The notes below the pieces were generated by a model that worked only from the letters and a program-made list of their open reading frames with translations, was not told the DNA's origin and ran no database searches. This document shows, piece by piece, positions 1-13,100 of a stretch of DNA of 64,000 nucleotides. Positions within the stretch are counted from its first letter, which is position 1. Each line of letters begins with the position of its first letter. The DNA comes from Bigelowiella natans CCMP2755 (lineage: Eukaryota > Cercozoa > Chlorarachniophyceae), in NCBI GenBank assembly GCA_000320545.1, contig ADNK01000827.1, positions 1 through 64,000 on the forward strand. Direction: 5' to 3'. Both the position numbers and the translations under genes were made by a program.

Positions 1-199
1 GGGGGGGGGGAAGAGGTCGAATAATGATGAGAACGGCTGCTCATCAAATACCTTAGTTTCTTTACACACACGCGCGCGCGCGTATCAATGTTAATAATAA
101 ATAGTTACAGCTCATGAGTTCTAAGACGAACACCTATTATAAGATGATTTGGTATGATTAAGGAGACAACATCAAACAAGGCACATCGTTGCTTTTTTG

Positions 200-205
200 G
201 TAGTG

Positions 206-236
<31 letters not shown>

Positions 237-259
237 CATCATCACCACTCACACCCGAC

Positions 260-290
<31 letters not shown>
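200..290. repeat. TAG/GTA trinucleotide repeats
   Basis: Two long TAG/AGT runs interrupted by a short unique sequence, inside or 3' of the NHL gene. Confidence 0.9.
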
Positions 291-292
<2 letters not shown>

Positions 293-338
293 CGTTGAGT
301 TGCTGTACCACTACTATTTCTTAAGATGTATTGTGTAC

Positions 339-1585
339 CGGCATGTCGAATGTCGCAAGGAAAGAGTCGCCATCGATAGGATTCAATTGACCGGAAGGCT
401 GAGGAGAGAGGGCAGGGGGGGAGGGAGAGGAGAGGCAGCAAGAAGAAGCTATTCATAATCCACACTAATATTCGTGCATGATATCATCTGATGCGCGCTC
501 TTTCCATTACCATGCCAGTCCCCGCAAACGTCGTAACTTCTCCTTCTGGTGATATCTGAACGTTGTTGAAGTGTTAATGTAGAAAGCTCAAGAATCTTGG
601 AGCAGCCGTAGCCGCCGCTTATAAGACGAATTCGCAGATGTGAAATCATGTGTGCTTTCGCGAAGAGAGAGGGACGAGAGCAAGGGGATAATAGATAAAA
701 TGATGATAAAATCCGAAGACAAGTACTTTACACCGTACAAACGCATGCCGAAGCCATGGAATTACCTTCCGAATTACGTTGTTCCCAGTGTCTCCGATGA
801 AGATGTTTCTTCGTCTGTCCACGGATATCTGATGATGATGATGATGATAAGGGTGATGGATGATGAGCAGCTGAAGTAGAAGAGAAGAAATGACGACTCC
901 GTCTTAGCGTTTCGATTGCGGCTCCTTGCCTCTCAACGGCGAAGAAGCGTGACGATAACGAAGATAATACACACATATACACATATAAATAATATTAAAA
1001 ATACACACACACACACACATTGGTTAATGAGGTAAAATGAGAGTTAACTGACATGCACTCATGATAAAAAATGCAGCAGATGTTCGTTTTCTCATCGGTG
1101 TTTCTCTCGACGTTGGTGTCACTCAAAGGAAGGATGTGAGTGATGGTGTGTGTGCGTGTACACACCCCCATGGGACTTTTGAAAAGTGCCGTCCTAGCGT
1201 TGCCGTCGCGATAGCTTTATCATTATTATTTTGGAGGGGGGGGGGGGGTAAGCAGATATAATGTTAATTCATCGTGATTTTCGTTTTTTCTTGGAAATAA
1301 CCCTCTTTATATCAGCTCACCAGTGAGGGCCATGATCATTACCACCATGAATATATTACTACTTATCCACTGCTTACACTTCGCCTTATCGCTGCTGCTA
1401 TGTTTTAGGAGAAGACTTTTATTTATTCTTGGTTTTGTCATGTTTAAGGTGTGTGTGTGGTTAGTAGACTAGGGTAGCAATACCCTCCTCCTCCTCCTCC
1501 TCCTCCTCCTCCTCCTCCTGATGGTGCTGTTGTTGAGGTGCTGCCAGCTACAGTCGTCACTGCATCAGCCCGATAACAACAAAAC

Positions 1586-1623
<38 letters not shown>

Positions 1624-3007
1624 CATCAGATTATGTTTCGTCAAGCATCATATAAGGAGGAGTACGACAACGACGATGATAACAGCGAGAATGTGCTAAT
1701 AGTGATGATAAAATAGGAACAGAGCTGTAACTGTCTTTAGTATAAATAAATAAATGAATATATATATATATATATATATATACCGCAAGATCCATCAAGG
1801 CTGACTCTCCGAATCAAGTTATTTCCCGTGTCGGCAACGTATAAACCTGTTCATAAGAAGGGGGGGAGGGGAGAGCCTTAGCTTGTTGATCGACTGGTGA
1901 TATGCTGGTCAAAATGAGGCAAATCGAAAGAGCGCGTGGAGCAAAGCGACGAAGGAGGGGTATTTGAAAGCAGGAAGAACGGTATGAGAGTGAAATGAGC
2001 GCACTGTTATCAGGCCCCATCGCGACGTCCATTGGAAGGAAGAAACTTGCCTATTAATATGTATGTCCTCTATAAACATATGTATATTTACTAATATAGA
2101 TATATAAAGCTTATTCCGTCTTCTTATTAAATATTTCTCTCCTGCTGCTACTCCTTTCTCTCTGGATAAAACACACTCTCAATCACCCCCCCCTCCCCCT
2201 TCCCTCTGTATATACACGTATCATAATACATTTTGTCCGTTGCCATCCATACTTCCAGGCTCTGACAGCAGTTGTGATAATAGTCAATAATCGAGGAGGA
2301 GGGAGAGCAGCCAAACAACTTGAGTACCAATACTCACATGACGGTGACGACCACAACGACGAAGCCTACTACTGCTACTATTAAACTCAATCTCTTTTCC
2401 TTCTCTTACAAAAAACGATGATTCGGTCTCCTCTTAGTGCGTCACATCGGCTATTCCTACTACCGCTACTACTATCGCCTATGCCCTCCTCCTCCTCCTC
2501 CTCCTCCCCCTCCTCCTTCGGTTGTTTCTACACAATCATGCCCACCTTTTGAAGTCCCTACCAAAGTGCTGACGTTGCCGTTGATGAAGAAGCTCCTGCG
2601 TATGTAGCATCACCACCGCCGTGTTGTGAAAACAATGGTGGCAGGTACAGAGACGTACACTTGCGAGTACGTTAGGAGGCGGAGGTGGTGGAGGAGGAGG
2701 AGGAGAAGAAGAAGAGGAAGAAGAAGAAGGAACCACCATCTCCGTCGTTCAATTGGGTATTATAATTATTATTATTATTATTCATTATCACTTCGAAACA
2801 TCATCATCATCATACCGTCGTTGATTGATGTTATCGTTGCGTTTGAAGGTTGTCTTGAAGTATCGGTCCCGCTCTGCAACCTTCTTCTTTATCTTCGAGT
2901 GTAACACGCTGTACTTCTCCAGCTGTTTCATTTGTTGGTTCCAATTCCCCAGATTATCATCAGATAATTCTCACAAGGGTGATGACGACGAATGATGGGT
3001 TGTCAAA

Positions 3008-3042
<35 letters not shown>

Positions 3043-3362
3043 GTATGCATACACATATAGCGAGATGCTCACCTTATACAATATTTCCTTCATATGAGCC
3101 TTGCGAGTGACTTCGTCAGACTGAATAAGAAGAAGAAGAAAGAGGGAAAGATAGAGCATATTTTAGATCGAGTGAGATGTACGTCGGTCACTCTCAGGTA
3201 GCGACGACTGCTATTGCGCCTACTACTGCTTTATATGATACTATGATAACTTTCGCAAGGAGATAATATATATGAAACAGCATCAGCAGCATCAGCAGCA
3301 GTAATCACACTACTCGTTTATGTGGTGTTGCAACTATTGTCCCCCCTCTTCCAAACATCATT

Positions 3363-3397
<35 letters not shown>

Positions 3398-3495
3398 TAT
3401 CATCATTATCATCGTAAGGGAGTAGTACCAAATCATCTCCCGTAGCCCTCTCCATCAGCGACTTCTCAAAACCGGACATGTTGTACAGCCTGATG

Positions 3496-3527
<32 letters not shown>

Positions 3528-4315
3528 GATGATGGCAACAACGACGATGTTGATTTAGAAGGAAAGAACGATTGAGAATCCAAGAAAATGATTAATGAAA
3601 CACGTAGATACGTATGACGGACATCTACCAAGCCGTGTGTATTCTATATATGTTTACATGTTCCTGGAGAACTCGGTGGCATTCCCGGCTTTTCGAGATA
3701 AACGCTCCTGCGATCATGATAATATTCGTCACAAAGAAAGAGTAGTGCAACGATTATCGGAGTATCTTCGTAGACCATAGACGAGAATTCACGTCTTCTT
3801 TTTTCCCCCTTTTCGACGTTGACTACTACTACAGCAACAATAAGAACAACTACAACTGCTATTATTACTACTACCTCGATATTTCTGGGCGGTAATGGGT
3901 ACGTCCAGTTACGATCGATCTTCTTGTAATTCTTCAGCTCTCTCTGAATAAATACATGTGCCGATAAGCCCCACATATCAATGTTGTGTATTCATCTTCA
4001 TTAGCATATCAAACAATATCTCCTGCTGTTGATCTCTCTTTATTTCACACTACTCATCAGGTTTACTCGATAGTGCGTATAGAGTATTTTTTAGATTTTG
4101 GACGTCTATAGAAACTGACACAGTGAAGAAATAGCGAATGCAATATACTGCGGGCGGATGTAGGTAACTCTGAAACAAGGACCTTTATGTCGCGGTCGAT
4201 TCGAGGCTCTGGTGCATCTGAATTTTCATGGAGGATGATATTAGAGTTGTACCTTAATTCTCCCAGCTATCTGGGCGCCGCGATGAGGCAGCGGTTACCG
4301 AATCGTTTTGCAGTG

Positions 4316-4367
<52 letters not shown>

Positions 4368-4673
4368 ATGACCTGAAGAGGACGATTTTTGCTCGACTTC
4401 CATATTCACCAATCCTGTTTCTTTTTCTGTCGCAACCTATGGAATTGAAGAAGGCCTGCTGAAATAGTTACTCGCCAGAGGTAATTAATGGAAATTTAGC
4501 TTCAATGAACGTACCCCCCTCTGGACTCGCTTCCTAAGCTGGCGTCCTTTTCGCCCACGCATCTTCGGATGGATGTTCCGTGATTCCTCGGGCACATTCC
4601 AGAATCCAGCTCGAGATACCAAATGCGACGTGGTTTCTGCCTCCCACAGGCCAACGCTTAGCAAGCTGATCAA
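339..4673 (-). CDS. Coiled-coil plus NHL-repeat protein (partial at both ends)
   Basis: Rebuilt from small exons whose phases all agree. On the minus strand, 5' to 3': (?4670)-4515, 4458-4410, 4217-4183, 3943-3875, 3707-3658, 3489-3429, 3120-3073, 2922-2816, 2595-2546, 2261-2230, 2050-2005, 1846-1784, 1559-1484, 1214-1166, 828-766, 555-511, 398-339. From 4458 down they sum to 903 bp (301 codons). The N-terminal half is charged and helical. The C-terminal half holds NHL units: NGNVSTLVGT, then DGNG, then LYVADTGNNLIRRV; TTVAG, then RDGNARTALFKSPMG, then NIFIGDTGNNVIRK; and EVTTFAGTGM, then DGDSFLATFDMP. NHL repeats form beta-propellers that bind RNA or protein. The true start was not found, and the last exon lies below position 339 or outside the window. 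A TRIM-NHL-like layout is suggested, but no RING or B-box was seen. Confidence 0.72.
4318..4366. repeat. (GT)n microsatellite
   Basis: An uninterrupted GT run in an intron of the NHL gene. Confidence 0.95.
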
Positions 4674-5136
4674 GCATCACAATTATTAGTCGAGAATTCG
4701 GAAGCAGCTTGCCGAGCTCTGTACCTGAGGAGGACGATCCCTGCCCACTGGAGCACTTGGACTTGACATAATGTAGACGGGCGATGATACATCGGTGTGC
4801 GAGGGGGGGGGAGGGGGGGGATCAGCAGAGATTCAACACAGTGAGGAAGTGTTGTTGCAGCATCGGCGGCTCTCTGGAGGAACTAACCGACAGAGGCCTC
4901 CTTCTCCTCCTCCTCCTCCTCCGATCTGATGTTGCCCCACTGCAACTCTTCCGGTAGAAGATCGACGTGTCGTTGTCATGTCGAGCTGGTGCATCATGTT
5001 CCATTTTCACACTGCGACAAGGCTGACTTCGAAATTCAAGTGGCATGTGGCAGCCAATGCTCAAACGTGATGAAAAATTCCACACCTCCCATGTGGTTCT
5101 GGCGCATGCAGTTTTGATCAACGCTTTCTTCATTGT

Positions 5137-5793
5137 TCATTGTTCATTGCTCCCCCCTGTCCTCCTCCCAACCCTCACCTCTCCCTCTCTCTCTCTGCAG
5201 CTTGCCATTTTCAGAGGGTCTCCCGCACATGGCCAGTGAGCAGCGTGCAGGAGGATCGGTGTTGATGCCTCTGCTGTGATCCAAACGTTGTGGAGACCTG
5301 ACTGGACAATGGAGGCTTTTGGTTTGTGGAGCACTCCCATTCCGCGTTTGGAGTTTTGAGGGCCGGAAGGTGTGGTGGGGAATGGAGTCCATTGGTGAGT
5401 TTTTGGTGCTGCTGTTTTGTTCACAGGGAATTGGGCATCGATCAAAAAAAGAGTGTCCAACTTTTCGTCCAAAGTGAGTTCACGAGAGAGAACCACTTTG
5501 CCATTGAGGCCTCCAATGTTCCACCGTGCAACTTTGAAAAAGGAGTTTGAGTGCATGCGTGGTTGGCGAGGGAGGGAAAGAGGGGCCCGCCTCCTGCGCC
5601 GGTTCTTCAACGTCACTCTTTGTTGTGAGACCCCCCGCCGTGTCGCTTCCCCACGCAGTGCGTGGTGTGGCAAGCAAACAAAAGAGCACGGTCCACAAGA
5701 CAGACCTTGCAGTGATGTGCTCCATGTGCACATGTGTGCACGTGTGGATGTTGCCAACACCGTGTGTTGATTGTGCTTGGTCATGGGCGTCAA
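5137..5793 (-). pseudogene. Possible non-LTR retroelement endonuclease remnant
   Basis: This minus-strand open stretch contains RWNIGGLNGKVV, then DTLFLIDAQFPVN, a later GMGVLHKPKASIV segment and a NVWITAEAS strand. The order and spacing recall the N-terminal endonuclease/exonuclease/phosphatase-like domain of LINE elements. No reverse transcriptase follows in any frame, and there is no clear start. It is best read as a decayed 5' fragment. An unrelated open frame in biased sequence is the alternative. Confidence 0.3.
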
Positions 5794-7095
5794 GCATTCT
5801 GCTCACCCCACCTCGCTGCCATGTTCCGATGTCCAGCATTTCCAGACTTGCCTGTTTCGCGCAATTCGCGCGCCGAGATGCAAACATGCACACCGGTCGG
5901 GCCATCAACTGCAATGCGGCGGGTGCTGAGCTACTTGCATGAGCGATCATTGGCCTGTGCGTCGTTTCCGAATCTGTTTGGATTTTGAACTCCGTGTCAT
6001 TTCAATCAACAGGGCAGATTGCTTCTTTCACAGATTCATCCACGAAATGGGATTTCATGGTCCGCATCCCAACAATGACAATGTCATCTTGATCACAACA
6101 AATTTCTCGGATGCATCTCAAACCTCTGGTCTTTTTTCTTTGCACATTCAGCACAAATTGCTTTGAACGCATCGGAACCATGCATTTCAAGTTCACCTCC
6201 TCTTCCATGGACATCAAAAGATTCCGATGTTTCATTTTCCTTTTCCTTTTCACCAAAGATCATTTCGGCACAGTGTTTGGAAAATTTCTTGGAACCATTT
6301 CGAGTCGCACATTCATGTGCAGCCAATGCAGTCGAAGCACACGTGACAACTGCCGAAGGCGATTTTTGACAATTTCAGGGCACACATCGTGCTGCATGGG
6401 AGAGTCATTTTGAGACGATTTGGCGACACATGATGCGCTGGCACGGATGCCCATTGAATCTTCTCGCATCGAACTGTGCAAGTTGATGGGAGAGAGTTGA
6501 AGCACATGTGCACATCTTGCACGTGCTGCATGCAAATGGCAATGCATCATTTGGGTGGTCATGCCCATCACACAGCGCTGGCCACGTGCAGTCTGCTGAG
6601 TGGAGCTTGTCAAACTTGCCACGCAGTCTGCTCAGCATGCGCTTGTGCATGATTTGCACGTTCACATTTCAACTGACATCGTGTGTTGGAATGTGCGCAT
6701 CGTTTGATGTCTCATGCAAGGATCAGGTCACACTTGTGCACGTTGGCCGCAGCACAGCTTGCAAGCATGGTGTGACTGTGGTAGTCGCCACATCATGCGT
6801 TCTGCGTTGTGGCTGTTGCACCATGCTTCCTTGTGTGTTGCTCGTTGGTGTCAAAGTTTTGCCCAGCTAGCGTGTTGTTGCATGGTGTCAATGCATGATG
6901 TGCACATGCTGCATCAACGGCAATGATTTGTGGCATTAGTAACTTTGATCCAAAATGATTTGATGACAGGTGCCAACACTGCAACAAACGTACATGGAAG
7001 TCCAAAAGTCAAACATTCAAACTAGCTACATCAAATTTCTTTTCATTTGCATTAGGGGCTGGCTTTATTTTTTTCCGACCGATCTTTAATTCCTT
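5794..7095. other. Spacer with TGCA/CATG-rich texture; decayed element likely
   Basis: Lies downstream of the HSP101 gene. Many overlapping open frames occur on both strands. One minus frame (6665 to 6093) reads as a Cys/His-rich protein interrupted by two stops (around 6400 and 6375), with CSTCKMC and a later HCAEMIFGEKEKE segment, as in a broken transposon gene. I see no intact gene. Confidence 0.35.
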
Positions 7096-7101
7096 AGATA
7101 G

Positions 7102-9795
7102 TCAATACTTTCTTTTTCTGCCTGCGTTTGCTTCTGAGGATGAGTCCTCAGGTTCCCATTCCATATCGTCACCTGAGGGAGTCCCTACTATCTTCTTTAA
7201 ACTGACATTAAACTTAAGTGTTCCTTCCGGCGTTGAAGAAATGGAAACAATACTGTGGTCACGCAGCTTTCCAGCAATTATCATTCGCGACATTTGTGTG
7301 ATGATGTGCCGTTCCAGGTACCGCCTCAGCGGACGTGCTCCATAAATAGGTGTATATGCTGCATCTAATACAATCTTGGCAGCTTTTGCATCTATTTCCA
7401 AATCGATGTCCTTGTCTTTGAGGCGATCACCAAGGCCCTTGACTTGGAGGGTTACAATCTTTCCAAGTTCATCGCGGCTTAGAGGTGTGAACACAACCAT
7501 GTCGTCCAGGCGGTTGAGGAATTCTGGGGCGAAGTGTTTGCGAACTGCGTCTAGCACTTTTTCGCGGGCGTCAGGAGCAAGCTTGCCAGTTTTTGCATCG
7601 ATTCCATTGAGAAGATGCTCCGCTCCGAGATTGGAGGTCATGATAATTACAGTGTTGGTGAAATCCACTACACGTCCTTGGCCATCAGTCAATCGCCCGT
7701 CATCCAAGACTTGCAACAGTACATTGAAGACACGCGTGTGCGCCTTCTCTACCTCATCAAAGAGGACAACGGCATATGGCTTGCGGCGGACTGCTTCTGT
7801 AAGCTGCCCACCAGTCTCATGCCCAACATATCCAGGGGGCGCCCCAATCAATCGAGCTACAGAGTGCTGTTCCATGTACTCTGACATGTCAATTCGAATT
7901 ATTTCCTTCTCACTGTCGAAAAGCTCCTCTGCCAGAGTCTTTGCCAATTCAGTTTTTCCAACGCCAGTGGGACCAAGAAATAAGAAGGAACCTGTGGGAC
8001 GATTAGAGCTGGCTAACCCTGCGCGCGATCTCAATATTGCCTCAGACACAGCATCAACAGCTTCGTCCTGTCCTACAACACGCTCGTGCAAACGATCGCC
8101 TAATTTGAGGAGTCTTTGAGCTTGACTTTGTTGCAGCTTAGTTACCGGGATACCAGTCCAACGTGCCACAATCTCTGAGATCTTATCAGAGGTGACGACC
8201 TCTGTTAGGAGACTGTCAGTCCTCTTTGCCTTCTGCTCCTTGTCTTGTTGCATGAGTCTCTTGATTCTTTTTTCTACGTCAGGAATAGCTTCATATTGCA
8301 AGTCTGCAGCGCGTTCCATGTCGCGGGCGCGCTGGGCCTTGACAAGCTTAGTTTTGAGTTGATCAAGCTTCTTACGGAAACGTTGAATTTCAACAACGAT
8401 CGCCTTTTCATCCTCCAGACGCTGCATCAATGGTTGCAGCTCTTTCTCCAAGTCTCTCAACTTTGTTTTGACATTCTTCAATCGATCCTTACTTGCATCA
8501 TCCTTCTCCCTTTCGAGAGCAGTCCTTTCGACTTCGAGCTGCAGTTTGCGTCTCTGCAGTTTATCGATGATCTCTGGCTGGGAGTCGAGCTGGACGCGTG
8601 TAGATGCACACGCTTCGTCCACAAGATCGATAGCTTTATCGGGCAGAAATCGTCCGCTGATATATCTATCCGATAACTTTGCTGCTGCAACAAGAGAGGC
8701 ATCAAGCAGTCGTACACCATGATGAGCTTCATACTTCTCCCGTAGGCCACGAAGAATTGAAACCGTATCCACCACAGATGGCTCCTTTACAAGAACCTGT
8801 TGAAAGCGTCGCTCGAAGGCAGGATCTTTTTCCACATACTTTTGGTACTCGTCTAGGGTTGTAGCGCCTATTGATCGGAGCTCTCCACGTGCCAGCATAG
8901 GTTTGAGGAGGTTTGCGGCGTCCATGGAGCCAGAGGTTTTACCAGCACCAAGAACTAAATGTATCTCGTCCATGAAGAGTATCACTTTGCCCTCGGCTTC
9001 TTTAACTTCTTTAAGAACGGCCTTTAGCCTTTCCTCAAATTCTCCCCGGTAGGATGCACCAGCGATGAGAGCTCCCATATCAAGTGAAATAAGTTCTGCG
9101 TCGAGGTTCTTTGGGATGTCCCCACGCACGATTCGTTGTGCTAAGCCTTCCACTATTGCAGTCTTTCCTACACCGGGGTCTCCTATGAGAACAGGGTTAT
9201 TCTTGCGACGACGAGATAATATTTGAATACATCGTCTTATTTCTTGATCTCGTCCTATTACTGGGTCCAACTTACCGTCTCTTGCTAGCTCGGTCATGTT
9301 AATACCGTATTTGTTGAGTGCGTCGAAGGTGCTCTCGGCATTTTCACTAGTTACCTTAGCGCCCTTACGCATTTTCTCTACAATTTTCTTCACTATCTGA
9401 GGGGTGAGACTTACTTTTGAAAGAACACTAGACACGTTCTTCTGCTCCGCGCATGCTACGAGGAGAGTATCGATCGCAATCAATTTGTCCCCATTTTTTT
9501 TCATGAGCGATTTCGCCAAATTCATCATTCTTTGGAAATTTGTCGATAGTTGTGGCGAGGGCGGAGGGGGCGTTTGCCTAGGAAGTTTTTTCTGTGCGTT
9601 TCTGAGTGCAGTCTCCACATCTACAGGGTCAACACCCGGTACATCTTTGCAAAGGGACTCTGCAACTCCACCGGGAGTGGCAAATATTACTATAGCGAGA
9701 TGCAAAGGATCCACTTGCGAGTTGGATCCAGCTTGACATTCGTCAAAGGCTTCTTTAAGCGCCTTCTGGGAGGCTTTTGTTAGATCGTAGTTCAT
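7102..9795 (-). CDS. HSP101/ClpB cytosolic disaggregase
   Basis: An 897-residue hexameric AAA+ unfoldase that, with Hsp70, pulls proteins out of heat-induced aggregates. Domains in order: Clp N-domain (about 1-150); first ATPase module with Walker A GDPGVGKT near residue 205 and FMDEIH Walker B; long charged middle coiled-coil domain (about 400-530); a WTGIPV linker; second ATPase with GPTGVGKT near 608 and a [11 protein letters not shown] Walker B; small C-terminal domain. The length matches plant HSP101. I start at the ATG giving [13 protein letters not shown] because that is where the Clp N-domain begins; an upstream in-frame TTG adds ten residues. There is no transit peptide. The C-terminus is basic (GRKRKY), without the acidic tail of yeast Hsp104. 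It is a single exon, unlike most neighbours. A heat-shock-element array lies about 140-200 bp upstream. Confidence 0.97.
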   Translation of the reverse strand: MNYDLTKASQKALKEAFDECQAGSNSQVDPLHLAIVIFATPGGVAESLCKDVPGVDPVDVETALRNAQKKLPRQTPPPPSPQLSTNFQRMMNLAKSLMKKNGDKLIAIDTLLVACAEQKNVSSVLSKVSLTPQIVKKIVEKMRKGAKVTSENAESTFDALNKYGINMTELARDGKLDPVIGRDQEIRRCIQILSRRRKNNPVLIGDPGVGKTAIVEGLAQRIVRGDIPKNLDAELISLDMGALIAGASYRGEFEERLKAVLKEVKEAEGKVILFMDEIHLVLGAGKTSGSMDAANLLKPMLARGELRSIGATTLDEYQKYVEKDPAFERRFQQVLVKEPSVVDTVSILRGLREKYEAHHGVRLLDASLVAAAKLSDRYISGRFLPDKAIDLVDEACASTRVQLDSQPEIIDKLQRRKLQLEVERTALEREKDDASKDRLKNVKTKLRDLEKELQPLMQRLEDEKAIVVEIQRFRKKLDQLKTKLVKAQRARDMERAADLQYEAIPDVEKRIKRLMQQDKEQKAKRTDSLLTEVVTSDKISEIVARWTGIPVTKLQQSQAQRLLKLGDRLHERVVGQDEAVDAVSEAILRSRAGLASSNRPTGSFLFLGPTGVGKTELAKTLAEELFDSEKEIIRIDMSEYMEQHSVARLIGAPPGYVGHETGGQLTEAVRRKPYAVVLFDEVEKAHTRVFNVLLQVLDDGRLTDGQGRVVDFTNTVIIMTSNLGAEHLLNGIDAKTGKLAPDAREKVLDAVRKHFAPEFLNRLDDMVVFTPLSRDELGKIVTLQVKGLGDRLKDKDIDLEIDAKAAKIVLDAAYTPIYGARPLRRYLERHIITQMSRMIIAGKLRDHSIVSISSTPEGTLKFNVSLKKIVGTPSGDDMEWEPEDSSSEANAGRKRKY

Positions 9796-9934
9796 GTGTT
9801 GTTTTGAGTTGTGTGAGAGCACCAAAATGAACTAACACCTGTACCAGCAAATGTGTGATGTGATAAAATCCATGGAAATTTTTATCAAGTCGTACACAAG
9901 ATTTCCCCTATGATCACGCTATTTTCCACCCCTT

Positions 9935-9993
9935 GAAGCTTCGGGAAATCTTTCACGAAGTTCTTCCAGAATTACTTCCGGAAAATTCCAGAA
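9935..9993. promoter_or_regulatory. Heat-shock-element array
   Basis: Alternating GAA and TTC units spaced two bases apart, as bound by HSF trimers. One run is GAAgcTTCggGAA (9935-9947), followed by TTCacGAA (9952-9959), TTCcaGAA (9964-9971) and the perfect run TTCcgGAAaaTTCcaGAA (9976-9993). It sits in the 373-bp spacer between the divergently transcribed HSP101 and meckelin genes, nearer to HSP101. Confidence 0.88.
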
Positions 9994-10168
9994 TCTCCAA
10001 TCTATCTCATAATGAGGAAATACCGGGATTAATTCATTTTACCGGGATTCTCGACTTCGCCTCTATTTTTGGAGCGAAGAGGTTTCGGTTTCGAATGATC
10101 CATGTCCTCCCCAACGTCCTCTCCATGATCGGATCGCTCTAACCTAGGAGCATAATTTCAGCTTCCCT

Positions 10169-13100
10169 ATGAGTATGATCTATTTCCTTATATCCTTGAT
10201 CATATGGTCGAATGGAAGAGCAGGAGTCATCATCAGTGTGGAGGCAGGCACAGCGAGCTTTGCTCAGATCTTGAATGGCAGCTGTATCAACAGCTTTGAT
10301 CGATACGATATCTCTGCGCTCGATTGTCAGACCTGCGATCCCGCAGCAAACAAAGCAGTTTCAGATGATGGTGATCTCTGTACATGTGCAGATGGCTATA
10401 AGGTAGAATGTGGAAGTAGTAGCTATGGCAATTACGGAAATCGAGAATATAATTATGTCTTTGTCTCTCTTTCTCTAAAATTGACATTTTTAAACGTCAG
10501 AAGGTACAAGATAGTGGAACTTCAGACCTGTTCCAGTTCACCTGCACGAGTTGCCTCAGTTCCGAGATGGCTGCAACCCAGGATCGCTCTCGGTGTATGT
10601 TTTGTCAAAACTCTACATCGAGCCTTGATACAAATAGTGGCGACTGTGTTTGTCGGAGCGATAATCATGTTCTGGTAGAGAAGGATGAAGCCGGAAACTG
10701 GTTAGCTAATAAGACTTGTGTCGCCTGTCCTACAAATACGAAAGTTCTATCTTCAAATCCCTACGAATGTGCTGCATGCTCTCATCCTGATGCAGAAATG
10801 GGGTCGGACGGGTCCTGTACCTGCAACTCTGGCTACACGCAAGCTGGTAATGACTGGTGCGTCCTTAGTAGCGACGCCTCTACAATCCTAGGCAGCTACC
10901 CTTTAGCAACCGCATCCGAAATCCAGTATAGCAACGTTATTGCTCAGTTTGGAGACTCTCCATCCTCTCTCTCTGTTAGCAGTTATGTTTTTGAGCAGAT
11001 GTTTCTAGCTGCTGCTTCGGAATGTACAAACGACCGCAATCGAACTGCTTGTAACGCACTGGCGAATATGTGCGCCGCAGCTGGATTCGTGAAAGGCCAT
11101 CCCACGTGTGCAATTCCCCAGAACGTCGTTACAACTGCGAGTACGAACAAATTAAATGCTACACACAACTTTGAGGAATGGGTCGATTCGGCACCTCTTC
11201 TCTTCTACACAGCAGATACAAAAAACGCAGATGCTCTGAACTTCACAGTGGAGGTCGAAAGCCAGCTGCGCTTCTTGCTTGCAATATATAGCTTCAATGG
11301 GACTTACAAGGGCTTTGAGGAACTCGATGGTCATCTACAGCTGTGCGGGCGCAATCCCAACGAGCTGCAGAACTGGCAATTGATCGGTACGTCCTATGAG
11401 AGCAATTGCGTTGCAGATTTACAGAAGACCATCGAGGGAAAAGACGGCACAGACTTCTACTCGCTCTTCGTCGCCAACCCATCCCTCACAACCATATATC
11501 CTGTTCCGATACAAATCGACGGGTCTGATGATTACGTTGGAAGATTCTTCATCTTGGACGTAAACAGTTCCATAGCAACCACCGGAGCGAGCCCAACCCT
11601 GGTGCAGTGGGCATCGTCGATAGAAATCGATATTCATGTTCAGGATGGGGCCTCGGATCTTCTATACCCCCCTGTCTTAAAGATCAAATATGCTCAGAGG
11701 CCATTGAGCAGCATCCAGGATGGTGGAAAAGGCGCAGAAGCGAAAGTTTACTTTAAAGTGAACTACACTGGTTCGTACGATGACCTCTGGCTAGCTGGTA
11801 CGGTCCTCTTTTCGCTCGGTGTAGTGGCAGTGATCTTCATTTGGATGGTGAGGACTTACGTGTCTTGGCGTCTTGATTCTGTGGCTATTTCACAGCTTTC
11901 TACCGGGAAGATTCTTCGTATATTTGTGTCTCTAGTGGAACTTGGAAGCAACATGCTTCTCATGGTGGTGTGTATGCTCTCCACCATTGCGTTGGTTCTT
12001 TTCAAAGGTCAAACGACCCTCTTTGTACTCTTACCGCCAAACGGAAGCCAGGAAGTTCAGGCCTTCTACGCAACGGTTCTCTTCATCTTCTTTGGATATC
12101 TTCTGGGACTGACCATTCGAATCTGGGAGCAGCTTCATTCAGACGTCTTCTTCTTCGACTGGGAGAAACCTAAGCACTATGCAGCTGCTGATGGCGACGA
12201 AGACGGGAGAGCTGACTCGAAACGATCGAGCGCGAGCGTGAGCGTGTGGCGCAGAATACTTGTGGTGAACAAGTACACCGAACTACAGAGCTCACGTCTT
12301 ATATCGGTGCCTTATGCCATATTTGTGATCATCTTCCTCCTACTGGCTCTTCGTCTCTATAATCTAGCCCTCAACATGCCTTCTTCAGACCTGGGTAGAG
12401 AAGGTGTTCCCATCCATCCGTTTCTGCGGTTTGCTGTGGTGTTTCTGGCTTGGCTCATTGCTGCTGGTGGGCAGCTCTTCTTTCGTACCATGTGCTTCCA
12501 AAAGTACGTGGTTGACCAGTCTTCTGTGTTGGTGGACCTTCTGCATTCCGCGAACATCAGTTGTTTGATCCTTGACTATCGCTACCACGGCTTCTATTTG
12601 CATGGGAAAAGTGTCCACACCCACACAGATACAGATCTCGAGAATCTTTCAAAGCAGATTTCCAACGAGACGAGGGCGCTTGTGAGAGAGCGCGGCTTGC
12701 TACCAGGAAAGGACACGTTTGAAATCTTCTTCCACCCACGATTTTGCCGTCACTATGAAAGAATCTACAAGCGTCATTACCGCCGCAATTTACTCCGAAC
12801 GCAAAGAATCCGACGTGACATGCGCCGGGCCGCCGACGCCGCAGGCAGCATCCAGAATGGGCAGGGGAGAAACGAAGACCATGCTTCCGAGATGAGAAAC
12901 AAAACTGCTGATGCGAAAAAAATGAGTTCAGCCGAGGAGAGGCTCACAAAGAGGCTGATCCAGGTTTCAGGCAATTTCGAGAAGTTTCTCAAGGACTTCA
13001 TCCTAGGGAACCATCCAGAGTTCACTTGGCAGGAACAACGACAGACTTTCTGTATGAAGTTCTTTGGCCTTCCACCGCACATGCAGAGTGGCTTTGATGC

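Noticed and set aside
1444-1644. ORF with long Gly and Ile-Tyr runs
   Set aside because: As a whole it is repeat translation; only the part 1484-1559 is a real exon of the NHL gene.
5417-5942. Plus-strand ORFs of 117 and 131 codons
   Set aside because: Mutually overlapping and opposite to the endonuclease-like frame; no recognisable content.
7376-8119. 247-codon plus-strand ORF
   Set aside because: Lies antisense within the HSP101 gene, is Ser/Arg-rich as codon shadows are, and matches nothing.
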